From NCBI GenBank assembly GCA_944372525.1, contig CALVZL010000040.1, forward strand, positions 16,695 to 80,694: a DNA stretch of 64,000 bases, read 5' to 3'. The stretch comes from an uncultured Clostridia bacterium. GTDB lineage: Bacteria; Bacillota; Clostridia; Christensenellales; Borkfalkiaceae. Made by a program: the position numbers and the translations under genes. The stretch's first letter is position 1; the number at the start of each line of letters is the position of its first letter. The notes beneath the pieces are model-generated. The model had not been told where the DNA came from. It was given only the letters and a program-made list of their open reading frames with translations, and did no database searches. Shown here in pieces: positions 24,498-32,737 of this stretch.

Positions 24498-26756
24498 TTA
24501 TCGGCGGTCTTTCTCAGATTTTTTCTTTCCCTTGAGTTTTTCAAGATCGACGTCGGAAACCGTCTGATCCGAAGGCTTGACAACCGCCAGAAGGATGACG
24601 AGAATCAAAAGCACACCTGAAATCGAGAAAAGCACAACGGAAGCGATGTTGTTCTCCAGCCAATAAGTGGAATCGGGGGGCGTATCGATGGGGTTGCGCA
24701 CGTCGATGACCTGGTACGCCGTCGCATTCCTGCCGGGCATTGCCGCCTCCGATACGATCAGTTTGACGATATAATATCCCGCTTCGTCGGGCACAAAGGA
24801 CAGGGAAGACGTCGGGTTCCATTGATATTTATTGTCTGTTCTGTCCCATGCCTCGTCGTCTTCGCTGATCTCGCTGTTGTAGGTCTTGATCTCCACGAGC
24901 GCATCCGCAAGATCGCCTTCAAAATACTCCTTCGCATTGGTCACGAGATCGGAGTAAACAAGACTTCCCATTGCGGAAGGAACCAGCGATTCGTCAAGCC
25001 GATAGAGCGTGTATTCCGTCTCGTACCCCGTCACCGCAATAATTTCAAACTCCTCGACGGTGTACTTATTGCCGCGGTAACCCAAGGACTGCTCGTCCGG
25101 ATCTTCAATCGTCGCTCCGTCGTATCCGACCGTAAAGCTGAACTCGGGGATCTCGTCGATTTCCCAAATGTTGCTCGAAGAGAGCGCGACAAGCGATCCG
25201 TCGTAATAATATTTCATGGTATTGCCCGAAGAATCGGAGGCAAGGATGCGGAACACATACTTTCCCGGCTCATCGATCTCAAAGCGAAGGGAATTGTAAC
25301 TCAGCGACGCTGCGGAGGATGCGGAATCGCCCTCTTGCTGACTCTGCTTATAATAGTAAACGCTGAATGAGAGATTGCGGTAGTCCGCATAATCACTCGC
25401 GATCATGCCGCGCAAAGAAGGCAGATAGAAATACGCTCCGCTGCCTGCGCTCAGACCCTCGCTCGCCGCGTCCACTTCTTCCTGAAAGGCCGCGAAAGCC
25501 TCTCTCGCCGCCGCGCTTACGGTATTGGTCTTGCTCTCTTCCTCTGCAGTGATTCCGATATAATAAGGCGCCTCTTTGTCCCGGTCGACCAGGATGTAAT
25601 TGAGCGCTTCCTCTCCCTCGCCCATCGTGACAACGGCATTTTCCGCCGCATACCAGCTGAGATAGACGAACTGCTCCTCTTCATCCGAGACTTCCCGTCC
25701 GTCGTCGAGAGAAATGCGGATGGAGACATACTGACGTTCCTCCTCGACAGAATCTCCCGAAGGCATAAAGAACGTAGACGTCGTGAGGGTCTTATAATCG
25801 CTGTCTGCGGGCTTGGTATATTCTCCCTCTTCGTTCGGCTCTGCAAGCATCGCATAATAACGGCTGACGCTCACAGAGGTATCGCATACGTCGATCGCCT
25901 GATAGGTAAGACTGAAGCGCTGCCCGAGCGTATAGGCATAGATCTTTTCGTTGACGACGAGCACGGGCGCCGCGTTGTCGACGATCATGCCGTCCTCCAG
26001 CTCGAAGGACTGTCCGTTAAGCTCTTTGACATAGAGCGTCTGCGATTTCTCTTCCGCCGCAAAGGAATCCAGCGTAAACGTGATCGGCGTGCGGGGCGTC
26101 GTTGCCGCGGAGGAAAAATATTCCATATAATAACCGCCGATGTTGGTGATCTTTCCGACAAATTCTCCGTTCACATAGACGGCGAACTCTCCGATTGCGC
26201 AATCCGTCTCATCCAACGTGAGAATGACATCGCTCAGAACGTCCACTTCCACGCCTTCCGCCGACCAGTCTTCCTCGTCCTGTTCGGCCGCGTTCTTTAC
26301 GGCAACGGTGACTCTCCCCGTCTCGTCGCTGCGGAAAATGACGGAATTGACCGATTTTGCTTCCTTGCTGATATTCTCTTCCTCGCTCTCAAAACTGATC
26401 GTGTACGACGAGAACGAAAGCGAAGAAAAGGAAAACCGCAGAGAGAAATAGGCGACTTCCCCGGGATTGGAAAGCTCGCTTGTCGGCGCAGCGGCGGTAT
26501 ACCATTTCAAAGCCAGATCGCGGCGGAAATAGACGGAAGAATTCTCCGTATTATGCGCAAACTGCACATAAGAGATATCCCCCTGCGTTCCGGAAGAGAC
26601 TGTCGTCCCCGACCCTGACGAGAAAATTCCCGTCGGCGAATAATCCGCCCGCGCCTCCTTGTGCGGCATAAACGCAACCGCAAGAGATAACATGAACGCC
26701 GCAAGCACAGCCAGCGCAATCATTGTGATCGAACGAAATTTAGTCTTATTCATGTA
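24498..26756 (-). CDS. Large secreted protein with C-terminal membrane anchor, unknown function
   Basis: 752 residues. An N-terminal signal peptide (MNKTKFRSITMIALAVLAA..., cleavage near ARA-DY) is followed by an acidic, Ser/Tyr-rich extracellular part of about 680 residues and one C-terminal helix (SVVLFSISGVLLILVILLAVV) with a charged tail ending KKKSEKDRR. Several stretches look like beta-sandwich (Ig/cadherin-like) modules, for instance around YKTLTTSTFFMPSGDS and DEPGKYVFRILASDSSGN, but I assign no family. The architecture matches the subtilase at 51041-58450 (signal peptide, ectodomain, single anchor). Start at 26756 has GGAG upstream. Confidence 0.75.
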   Translation of the reverse strand, partial: YMNKTKFRSITMIALAVLAAFMLSLAVAFMPHKEARADYSPTGIFSSGSGTTVSSGTQGDISYVQFAHNTENSSVYFRRDLALKWYTAAAPTSELSNPGEVAYFSLRFSFSSLSFSSYTISFESEEENISKEAKSVNSVIFRSDETGRVTVAVKNAAEQDEEDWSAEGVEVDVLSDVILTLDETDCAIGEFAVYVNGEFVGKITNIGGYYMEYFSSAATTPRTPITFTLDSFAAEEKSQTLYVKELNGQSFELEDGMIVDNAAPVLVVNEKIYAYTLGQRFSLTYQAIDVCDTSVSVSRYYAMLAEPNEEGEYTKPADSDYKTLTTSTFFMPSGDSVEEERQYVSIRISLDDGREVSDEEEQFVYLSWYAAENAVVTMGEGEEALNYILVDRDKEAPYYIGITAEEESKTNTVSAAAREAFAAFQEEVDAASEGLSAGSGAYFYLPSLRGMIASDYADYRNLSFSVYYYKQSQQEGDSASSAASLSYNSLRFEIDEPGKYVFRILASDSSGNTMKYYYDGSLVALSSSNIWEIDEIPEFSFTVGYDGATIEDPDEQSLGYRGNKYTVEEFEIIAVTGYETEYTLYRLDESLVPSAMGSLVYSDLVTNAKEYFEGDLADALVEIKTYNSEISEDDEAWDRTDNKYQWNPTSSLSFVPDEAGYYIVKLIVSEAAMPGRNATAYQVIDVRNPIDTPPDSTYWLENNIASVVLFSISGVLLILVILLAVVKPSDQTVSDVDLEKLKGKKKSEKDRR

Positions 26757-26793
26757 ACTTGCTCCATACGGGCAAAAACCCGATATCTTTTGT

Positions 26794-26822
26794 ATTTTAC
26801 ACAAATTTTCCCGCTCCGTCAA
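26794..26822 (-). promoter_or_regulatory. Promoter of the large surface protein gene
   Basis: On the minus strand TTGACG (complement of 26817-26822), 17-bp spacer, TAAAAT (complement of 26794-26799). A short CGGG/CCCG hairpin lies in the leader (26769-26782). Confidence 0.65.
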
Positions 26823-26858
26823 GCGGTAATGCCCCTTCTTTGGAAGAAAATCCAAATT

Positions 26859-27626
26859 TCACGCAAATATCCCGTTGAACGGGCTGACCTCTCCGAAGTC
26901 GAATCGGTTCCAGGGTTTCTCATCGACCGGCGGCTCGCAGAGAAACCGCATCCGCTCCTTGGCAACCGGGTGCGTAAAGGAGAGCGAATAAGCCCAGAGC
27001 GCGAGTTTTCCCTTCTGCGCCCGTTCGCCGCCGTAGCGCATATCTCCGTAAACGGGATGAGCGATCCCTGCCATCTGTACCCGGATCTGATGGCTCCTGC
27101 CGGTATGAAGGCGAATATCGGTAAGACAAAACCCCTCTCGTTTCTGCAAAACGGTATAGTCAAGAGACGCCGGTTTGGCGCCGTCCGTTCCCTGCGGACA
27201 CAGATATACCATATTGTTGACGGCGTTCTTTTTGAGATAGCCCCTGAGAGTTCCGCTTTCTTCGTGCGGAACCCCGTTGATCACGGCGAAATATTTTTTT
27301 TCAAAATCCCCCGTCTTCATCTGTTCGGAAAGACGCGCCGCCGCCTTGCTCGTCTTGGCAAACACCATCACGCCGCCCGTCGGACGGTCCAGCCGATGCA
27401 CCAATCCGATGTAAACGTTTCCGGGCTTGTTCCCGCTGATCTTGACGTATCGCTTCACGCGATCGAGCAAGTTGTCGTCCCCGCTCTCATCGGGACAGGA
27501 AGGAAGATTCTGCGGCTTCATCGCCACAAGGAGATGATTGTCCTCGAACAATACGGTGACCCCGTCTTTCCGATCTTCCGTCGCTTCCTCGGAATGCGGC
27601 TGTATCAATTCTGTTTCATCGGTCAT
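26859..27626 (-). CDS. RluA-family pseudouridine synthase (copy 2)
   Basis: 255 residues, catalytic domain without an evident S4 domain. LVHRLDRPTGGVMVFAKT carries the catalytic Asp, and LHTGRSHQIRVQMAG and HPVYGDMRYGG follow as in the RluA family. It lacks the N-terminal RNA-binding part of copy 1, so the RNA target may differ. The start at 27626 overlaps the end of the upstream methyltransferase gene by 11 nt, which couples two probable RNA-modification enzymes. Confidence 0.9.
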   Translation of the reverse strand: MTDETELIQPHSEEATEDRKDGVTVLFEDNHLLVAMKPQNLPSCPDESGDDNLLDRVKRYVKISGNKPGNVYIGLVHRLDRPTGGVMVFAKTSKAAARLSEQMKTGDFEKKYFAVINGVPHEESGTLRGYLKKNAVNNMVYLCPQGTDGAKPASLDYTVLQKREGFCLTDIRLHTGRSHQIRVQMAGIAHPVYGDMRYGGERAQKGKLALWAYSLSFTHPVAKERMRFLCEPPVDEKPWNRFDFGEVSPFNGIFA

Positions 27627-28479
27627 TGACGTAAATACCTCCCGCTCCGCAGGGCAAGACGATTCCCTCGTCGGTGGGGAGACCGACTTCATAGGCGTCG
27701 TATCTTCCCTTCCTCCCTTCCAGACAGAGCGTCAAAAGATTGCTGAGCACCGCGGGCTGAAGGCCCGTCGTATAGCTATTGATGAGAAAAAAGAGCGGAT
27801 CGTCGGAGAGCAGCCGCGCACAGTCATGAACAAAAGAATACAGTTCGCTCTCGATCTTCCACATCTCTCCGCCCGGCCCTCTGCCATAGGAGGGCGGATC
27901 CATGACGATCCCGTCGTAACGGTTCCCGCGGCGGATCTCCCGCTGCACGAACTTCTTGCAGTCGTCTACGAGATAGCGGATCCCCTCCGAGATCCCGGAG
28001 AGCCGCGCATTTTCTCCCGCGCGCTCTACCATTCCCTTCGCCGCGTCGACGTGCGTGACTTCCGCACCCGCTTTCGCCATCGCAACCGTTGCCCCGCCCG
28101 TATATGCAAAGAGATTGAGGACGCGCGTCTTGCGCCCGGCTCTCCGAATGAGCGCAGCAGTCTCATCCCAATGTACCGCCTGCTCCGGAAACAGCCCGGT
28201 ATGTTTGAATCCCATCGGTTTGATCTTAAACGTAAGCTCCCGATAAGAGATCGTCCATTCCGACGGAACGGGTTTGATATATTCCCACGCGCCCCCTCCC
28301 CGTTCGCTTCTCCGATAGACGGCACAGAGATCGGGATGCGAAAAGAGATCCTGCCGAGCGGGCCAGATCACCTGCGGATCGGGACGAAGCAGGACAATCT
28401 TTCCCCATCGTTCGAGTTTCATTCCGTCGCCCGTGGCGACGACGCGGTATTCTTTCCAACCGTCGGCAATGCGAATCAT
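27616..28479 (-). CDS. Class I SAM-dependent methyltransferase, RlmI/RlmK-like
   Basis: 287 residues. RVLNLFAYTGGATVAMAKAG is the SAM-binding motif I, VTHVDAAKGMVE the motif II acidic loop, and VMDPPSYGRG the catalytic DPP-Y motif typical of the 23S rRNA methyltransferase group. Substrate not determined, but its pairing with a pseudouridine synthase supports RNA. The ATG at 28479 sits six bases after a TATAAT box and has no Shine-Dalgarno, so the mRNA is probably leaderless. Confidence 0.88.
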   Translation of the reverse strand: MIRIADGWKEYRVVATGDGMKLERWGKIVLLRPDPQVIWPARQDLFSHPDLCAVYRRSERGGGAWEYIKPVPSEWTISYRELTFKIKPMGFKHTGLFPEQAVHWDETAALIRRAGRKTRVLNLFAYTGGATVAMAKAGAEVTHVDAAKGMVERAGENARLSGISEGIRYLVDDCKKFVQREIRRGNRYDGIVMDPPSYGRGPGGEMWKIESELYSFVHDCARLLSDDPLFFLINSYTTGLQPAVLSNLLTLCLEGRKGRYDAYEVGLPTDEGIVLPCGAGGIYVNDR

Positions 28480-28485
28480 AATCAG

Positions 28486-28514
28486 ATTATAATAAAAACG
28501 TCTTGGTTTGTAAA
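28486..28514 (-). promoter_or_regulatory. Promoter of the methyltransferase-RluA operon (leaderless layout)
   Basis: On the minus strand TTTACA (complement of 28509-28514), 17-bp spacer, TATAAT (complement of 28486-28491), then six bases to the ATG at 28479. The rest of 28515-28718 holds only the asnB terminator. Confidence 0.8.
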
Positions 28515-28658
28515 GTAATTTTCACCCGCGCAGCGGAATTCCGTCGAGTTTTCTCCCTCTGCGCGCAACCTCTGCCGCATGCAGCCGAACCCCGCTCCGC
28601 ACAGATCCCGCCGCGGTAGAGCGGTCTCTTTCTTTGTTGCCTTTTGCGCGCCGAAACG

Positions 28659-28684
28659 CGAAAAAAGGGCGTCTGCCCTTTTCG
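28659..28684 (-). terminator. Terminator after asnB
   Basis: Stem AAGGGC/GCCCTT with a 4-nt loop, followed on the minus strand by a T6 tract; about 35 nt past the asnB stop. Confidence 0.75.
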
Positions 28685-28718
28685 CCATATCTCCGCGCAC
28701 GTTCGCCGACCGGCCCAT

Positions 28719-30302
28719 TTATTTTCCGCTGTCTCCGTAATTGGAGAGAGCACGCGCGGAAGGATCGTCGACGTCACAGCCCTTCCAGCTTCGGTTGGGC
28801 ATCCAGAAATCGCTTATCATCTTTGCCTGTCCGGGATAAAACTTTTCGAATATCTCCCGATAGAGCAGCGATTCCTTGGTGAACGGTTTGCAATGATCGG
28901 CATATTGTTCTGCGCGCTGCCTCCAGCGATCGTCGTAACGCGTCTCGGCATACGCTTTGAGCGCGTCTGCCATGGAATGTCCGACCGCATCCGAAAACGC
29001 CGCTTTCTCGCGGAACAGAATGTCATGGGGCAGCAAACCGCCCTCAAATGCGCGCCGAAGCAGATATTTTCCTTTTCCGTAGCGATTGAGCTTGAGTTCC
29101 GGATCGATGCTCATCACATATTCGACAAAGGCAAGGTCGCCGAAAGGGACGCGCGCTTCAAGCGAGTTGACGGAGATACAGCGATCCGCCCGCAATACGT
29201 CGTACATGTGCACTTCTCGGATGCGTTTCACCGCCTCTGCCTGAAAGGCCTCCGCAGAAGGTGCGAAATCGGTATATTTATATCCGAACAGCTCGTCCGA
29301 GATCTCTCCCGTGAGCAAGACGCGCACGTCCGTCTGTTCGTGGATGTATTTGCAAAGCAGATACATACCCATGCTCGCACGGATGGTCGTGATGTCGAAA
29401 GTCGCCAACGCCTCGATGACGCGCTCCAGCGAGGAGATCACATCCTCCTCCGTCATAAACACCTCGGTATGTTCGCTCCCGATATAATCCGCGACTTCCC
29501 GCGCATAGCGCAGATCGATCGCGTCCCCGCGCATTCCGATCGCAAAGGTGCGGATCGGCCGAACCGACCGCTTTGCCGCAATTGCACATACAAGCGAAGA
29601 ATCCAGTCCTCCCGAAAGCAGAAACCCGACGGGCGCATCTGAATCCAAACGCTTTTCCACGGCGGCAACCAGCCTTGCGCGGATCCCGCGGCAGACGGCG
29701 CCCGGCTCCATGCCGATCCCGGAAGAGACCTCGGTCATGTCCCGATAGCAGACAAATTTTCCTCCCGCATAGTAATGGCCGGGAGGGAAGGGCGCGACGG
29801 TTCCCCGACAAATCGAAACAAGGTTTTTGGGTTCGCTCGCAAACGCGATCTCCCCTCCCGAAAGATATCCGTAATAGAGCGGACGGATCCCGATCGGGTC
29901 GCGCGCGGCAATGTATTCGCCCTTTGCTCCGTCGTAGATAACGCAGGCAAATTCCGCATCGAGGCGGCGAAACAGGTCGGTCCCATAGCGTTCATAGAGC
30001 GGAAGAAGCAATTCGCAATCGGACTCCGAATCAAACCGATATCCCTCCAGTGCAAGTCTTTTCCGCACCGGTCGAAACCCGTACAGTTCTCCGTTGCAGA
30101 CGCAAAAATTTTTCCCGCGCACGAAGGGCTGCATTCCGGAAACGCTCAGCCCCATGATCGCAAGACGGTGAAATCCGACAAATCCGTCCTCCGTCTCATA
30201 AAAACGGCTCAAATCCGGTCCGCGCGAAAGGGTCTTATAAAACGCCCGTTCCGCGTCCTGCAGGGAAACGCTCTTTCCCGTCAATACGAAAATCGAACAC
30301 AT
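28719..30302 (-). CDS. asnB: Asparagine synthase (glutamine-hydrolysing)
   Basis: 527 residues. N-terminal class II glutamine amidotransferase with the nucleophile Cys2 (MCSIFVL; most homologues have MCGI), VCNGELYG and ESDCELLLPLY; C-terminal ATP-pyrophosphatase domain with LLSGGLDSSLVCAIAA (PP-loop) near residue 230. Makes asparagine from aspartate, glutamine and ATP. Length fits AsnB of the about 500-residue type. A near-consensus promoter is at 30332-30360, and GGAGAG precedes the ATG. Monocistronic. Confidence 0.94.
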   Translation of the reverse strand: MCSIFVLTGKSVSLQDAERAFYKTLSRGPDLSRFYETEDGFVGFHRLAIMGLSVSGMQPFVRGKNFCVCNGELYGFRPVRKRLALEGYRFDSESDCELLLPLYERYGTDLFRRLDAEFACVIYDGAKGEYIAARDPIGIRPLYYGYLSGGEIAFASEPKNLVSICRGTVAPFPPGHYYAGGKFVCYRDMTEVSSGIGMEPGAVCRGIRARLVAAVEKRLDSDAPVGFLLSGGLDSSLVCAIAAKRSVRPIRTFAIGMRGDAIDLRYAREVADYIGSEHTEVFMTEEDVISSLERVIEALATFDITTIRASMGMYLLCKYIHEQTDVRVLLTGEISDELFGYKYTDFAPSAEAFQAEAVKRIREVHMYDVLRADRCISVNSLEARVPFGDLAFVEYVMSIDPELKLNRYGKGKYLLRRAFEGGLLPHDILFREKAAFSDAVGHSMADALKAYAETRYDDRWRQRAEQYADHCKPFTKESLLYREIFEKFYPGQAKMISDFWMPNRSWKGCDVDDPSARALSNYGDSGK

Positions 30303-30331
30303 GACTCTTTCTCTCCATTTGACTTTTGTCT

Positions 30332-30360
30332 ATTTTATCGCATTTTTTCGTATTTGTCAA
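30332..30360 (-). promoter_or_regulatory. Promoter of asnB
   Basis: On the minus strand TTGACA (complement of 30355-30360), 17-bp spacer, TAAAAT (complement of 30332-30337). Confidence 0.8.
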
Positions 30361-30396
30361 CTGTATATTCATGTTTCATGAATTTTTATTCTTTTT

Positions 30397-31098
30397 TCAC
30401 TCGGAGAAAAAATCTTCGCGGCTGAGGCCGGCTCGCAGCTTTTCCAGCGCGCGCTTTTCGATGCGGGAAACATAGGAGCGGGAAATCTTCAGCCTTGCCG
30501 CCACCTCGCGCTGCGGCATGGGGGCGCCGCCCGTGAGCGCATAGCGCAGACAGATGACGACCGCCTCCCGCCTGCTGAGCAGACGGCGGACGGAAGAGAG
30601 GAATTTTTCCTGCATCAGCGACTGCTCTACTCCCGCAAACACCGTGTCCTCTTTTTCGAAGAGCAGATCCATCAGCGTCAGTTCGTTCCCGTCTTTGTCC
30701 GTTCCCACAGGCTCGGACAGAGAAACACTGTTGCGGTGTTTCTTTCCGGCGCGGATCAGCATGAGGATCTCGTTTTCGATACAACGCGCCGTATAAGTCG
30801 CAAGCCGCGTCCCGTGTCCCGGCTCGTAAGTATTGATTGCCTTGATCAATCCGATGCTCCCCACCGAGATCATGTCGTCCGTCTCCGCCGCCCCGCCGTA
30901 TTTTTTCACAATGTGCGCGACCAGCCGCATATTGTGGCGGATGAGTTTATCCTTTGCCGCTTTGTCTCCCGCGCGGGCAAGACGGAGGCAGCGCTGTTCT
31001 TCCTCCGCTGTGAGCGGTCTGGGATAAGACCCGTCCTCTCGGACAGATCCGGAAAAGAAAAAAATTCTGCACAAAAACGCATAAAACAGCTCGATCAT
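30397..31098 (-). CDS. sigK: Late mother-cell sporulation sigma factor SigK
   Basis: 233 residues. Sigma-70 regions 2 to 4: IRHNMRLVAHIVKKYGG and MISVGSIGLIKAI (region 2), ATYTARCIENEILM (2.4, promoter -10 contact), SLSEPVGTDKDGNELTLMDLL (region 3), and a region 4 helix-turn-helix REVAARLKISRSYVSRIEKRAL. The last segment and the short hydrophobic pro-sequence-like N-terminus (MIELFYAFLCRIFFFSG) match SigK, with its membrane-associated pro-peptide. The gene is continuous, with no skin-type excisable element. Its presence suggests endospore formation. A candidate SigE promoter lies upstream, and GGAGGAG precedes the ATG. Confidence 0.92.
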   Translation of the reverse strand: MIELFYAFLCRIFFFSGSVREDGSYPRPLTAEEEQRCLRLARAGDKAAKDKLIRHNMRLVAHIVKKYGGAAETDDMISVGSIGLIKAINTYEPGHGTRLATYTARCIENEILMLIRAGKKHRNSVSLSEPVGTDKDGNELTLMDLLFEKEDTVFAGVEQSLMQEKFLSSVRRLLSRREAVVICLRYALTGGAPMPQREVAARLKISRSYVSRIEKRALEKLRAGLSREDFFSE

Positions 31099-31124
31099 AT
31101 CTCCTCCGAAATCGGCATCGGCTC

Positions 31125-31154
31125 ATTTTATGCGCTCAACGCTTTGTCCTATGC
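31125..31154 (-). promoter_or_regulatory. Candidate SigE-type promoter of sigK
   Basis: On the minus strand GCATAGG (complement of 31148-31154), 15-bp spacer, CATAAAAT (complement of 31125-31132), similar to the SigE consensus (ATA in the -35, CATACAAT -10). In Bacillus sigK is SigE-dependent. No SigA-like promoter is seen here. Confidence 0.4.
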
Positions 31155-31161
31155 CGCGAGC

Positions 31162-31192
31162 AAAAAAAACGGCGCCCCCGAGGGGAGCGCCG
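31162..31192 (-). terminator. Terminator after the M18 aminopeptidase gene
   Basis: A GC-rich stem (CGGCGC/GCGCCG extended by CCC/GGG across one mismatch) with a 4-nt loop, followed on the minus strand by T8. Confidence 0.85.
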
Positions 31193-31210
31193 GCTCTCTG
31201 TCTTCCGATG

Positions 31211-32617
31211 TCACTTCATAAAAGCAAGAAATGCTCTGTAATTGCTGTAAAGATCCGCCTTGGAGATCAGCTCCCAGGGCGCGTGCATGGAGATGACGGG
31301 AACGCCCAGATCGACCGTATCGATGTTGAGCTTCGCCACATACTTCGCGACCGTTCCGCCCCCGCCGATGTCTACCTTGCCGAGCTCTGCCGTCTGCCAC
31401 ACGACGCCTTCCGCGTCGAACATCCTGCGCACTTCTCCCACAAATTCCGCCGTCGCGTCGTTGGACCCGCTCTTCCCGCCCGAACCGGTAAACTTGCACA
31501 TTGCCGTCCCGCAGGAGAGAACGGCGGAATTGAGTTTTTCGTATACGCCGGGGAAATTGGGGTCATATGCCGCCGTTACGTCCGAAGAAAGGCACTTGGA
31601 TTTTGCGCGAACCTTCCGGAAATTTGCACCCAGCGCGAGCGCGATCTCTTCCATGAGATCTTCATAGACTTTGCACTGGATCCCCGTCGTCCCTTCGCTT
31701 CCGATCTCCTCTTTGTCGACCAGCATGGCAAGCACGGTATGATCGCTCTCCCCGTCCAAAACGGCAGTCAGCGCGGGATAAGAACACACCCTGTCGTCGT
31801 GCCCGTATGCGCCGATGAGCGCACGGTCAAATCCGACGTCGCGCGCACGGAATGCGGGGACCGCGCACAACTCTGCCGAAATGAAATCTTCCTCGCAAAT
31901 CCCGTATTGCTCGCTGAGCAGAGAGAGCACCGTCAGCTTGATCTTGTCGTTCACTTCCTCGTCCGCATAGGGAAGCCCGCCCACGACTACGTTGAGCTGT
32001 TCGCCCTCAATGATCTTGTTCGCCGCTCCCGCCATCTGTTCTCTGCCGAGATGGGGCAGCAAATCGTTGATATAGAATACGGGGTCGCCCTCCCCCTCTC
32101 CGATGCACAGCTCGACCTTCCTCCCGTCCTTGAGCATGACCGCGCCGTGCAGGGCGAGCGGGATCGCCGTCCACTGATACTTTTTGATCCCTCCGTAATA
32201 GTGCGTCTTGAGGAAACACATGCCGGAATCCTCATACATGGGAACTTGTTTGATATCCACGCGGGGCGCATCGATATGCGTGGCAATGAGACGGAATCCG
32301 TCTTCTTCCAAGGGCTTTGTTCCGACTCGGAACACCACAATGCTTTTGCCGCGGTTGACGAAATATTTTTTGTCTCCGGCCTTTAACGGATCTCCGAAAG
32401 CATATTCCGTAAATCCCTTCTCCCGCGCCATTTCAATGCTGCGCGCACATGCCTCACGCTCCGTCTTTGCCGCGTCGAGAAATTCCTTATATCCTTCGGC
32501 ATAGCCGAAGATCTTTGCCCGCTCCGCTTCAGACGCCTGTTCGAAATAATTCTTCTTTTTGTACACAAGCTGTTCCTGTTTTTTCTGTCCTTCCGTTTTT
32601 TCCCGATTCTTTTCCAT
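31211..32617 (-). CDS. M18 family metallo-aminopeptidase
   Basis: 468 residues. Removes N-terminal residues, often acidic, from peptides; a dinuclear zinc enzyme. Family blocks are IATHIDAPRVDIK (His ligand), VDKEEIGSEGTTG (catalytic Glu pair), SSDVTAAYDPNF and ISMHAPWELISKADLY (His ligand near the C-terminus). No signal peptide, so cytoplasmic. It could finish degradation of peptides taken up by the Opp system encoded downstream, though not linked to it. The start at 32617 has GGAGG upstream; the frame continues upstream without a ribosome binding site. Confidence 0.93.
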   Translation of the reverse strand: MEKNREKTEGQKKQEQLVYKKKNYFEQASEAERAKIFGYAEGYKEFLDAAKTEREACARSIEMAREKGFTEYAFGDPLKAGDKKYFVNRGKSIVVFRVGTKPLEEDGFRLIATHIDAPRVDIKQVPMYEDSGMCFLKTHYYGGIKKYQWTAIPLALHGAVMLKDGRKVELCIGEGEGDPVFYINDLLPHLGREQMAGAANKIIEGEQLNVVVGGLPYADEEVNDKIKLTVLSLLSEQYGICEEDFISAELCAVPAFRARDVGFDRALIGAYGHDDRVCSYPALTAVLDGESDHTVLAMLVDKEEIGSEGTTGIQCKVYEDLMEEIALALGANFRKVRAKSKCLSSDVTAAYDPNFPGVYEKLNSAVLSCGTAMCKFTGSGGKSGSNDATAEFVGEVRRMFDAEGVVWQTAELGKVDIGGGGTVAKYVAKLNIDTVDLGVPVISMHAPWELISKADLYSNYRAFLAFMK

Positions 32618-32663
32618 GTTATCCTCCGCAAACAGGACGCCGAACGCGTCCCTGACCTTTCTT

Positions 32664-32692
32664 ATTATATCACGCATTTTTGGGATATGCAA
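32664..32692 (-). promoter_or_regulatory. Promoter of the M18 aminopeptidase gene
   Basis: On the minus strand TTGCAT (complement of 32687-32692), 17-bp spacer, TATAAT (complement of 32664-32669). Confidence 0.75.
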
Positions 32693-32737
32693 ACGGTTCG
32701 CGGCGGTTCATTGAAAAAAGAGCGGTTTTCCCGCTCT

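Noticed and set aside
28482-28718. 78-codon minus-strand ORF between the methyltransferase and asnB
   Set aside because: It spans the asnB terminator and the methyltransferase promoter, has no ribosome binding site and no recognisable sequence.
30397-31098. Split sigK with a skin-like recombinase element
   Set aside because: The sigK frame is continuous and no recombinase gene is nearby.
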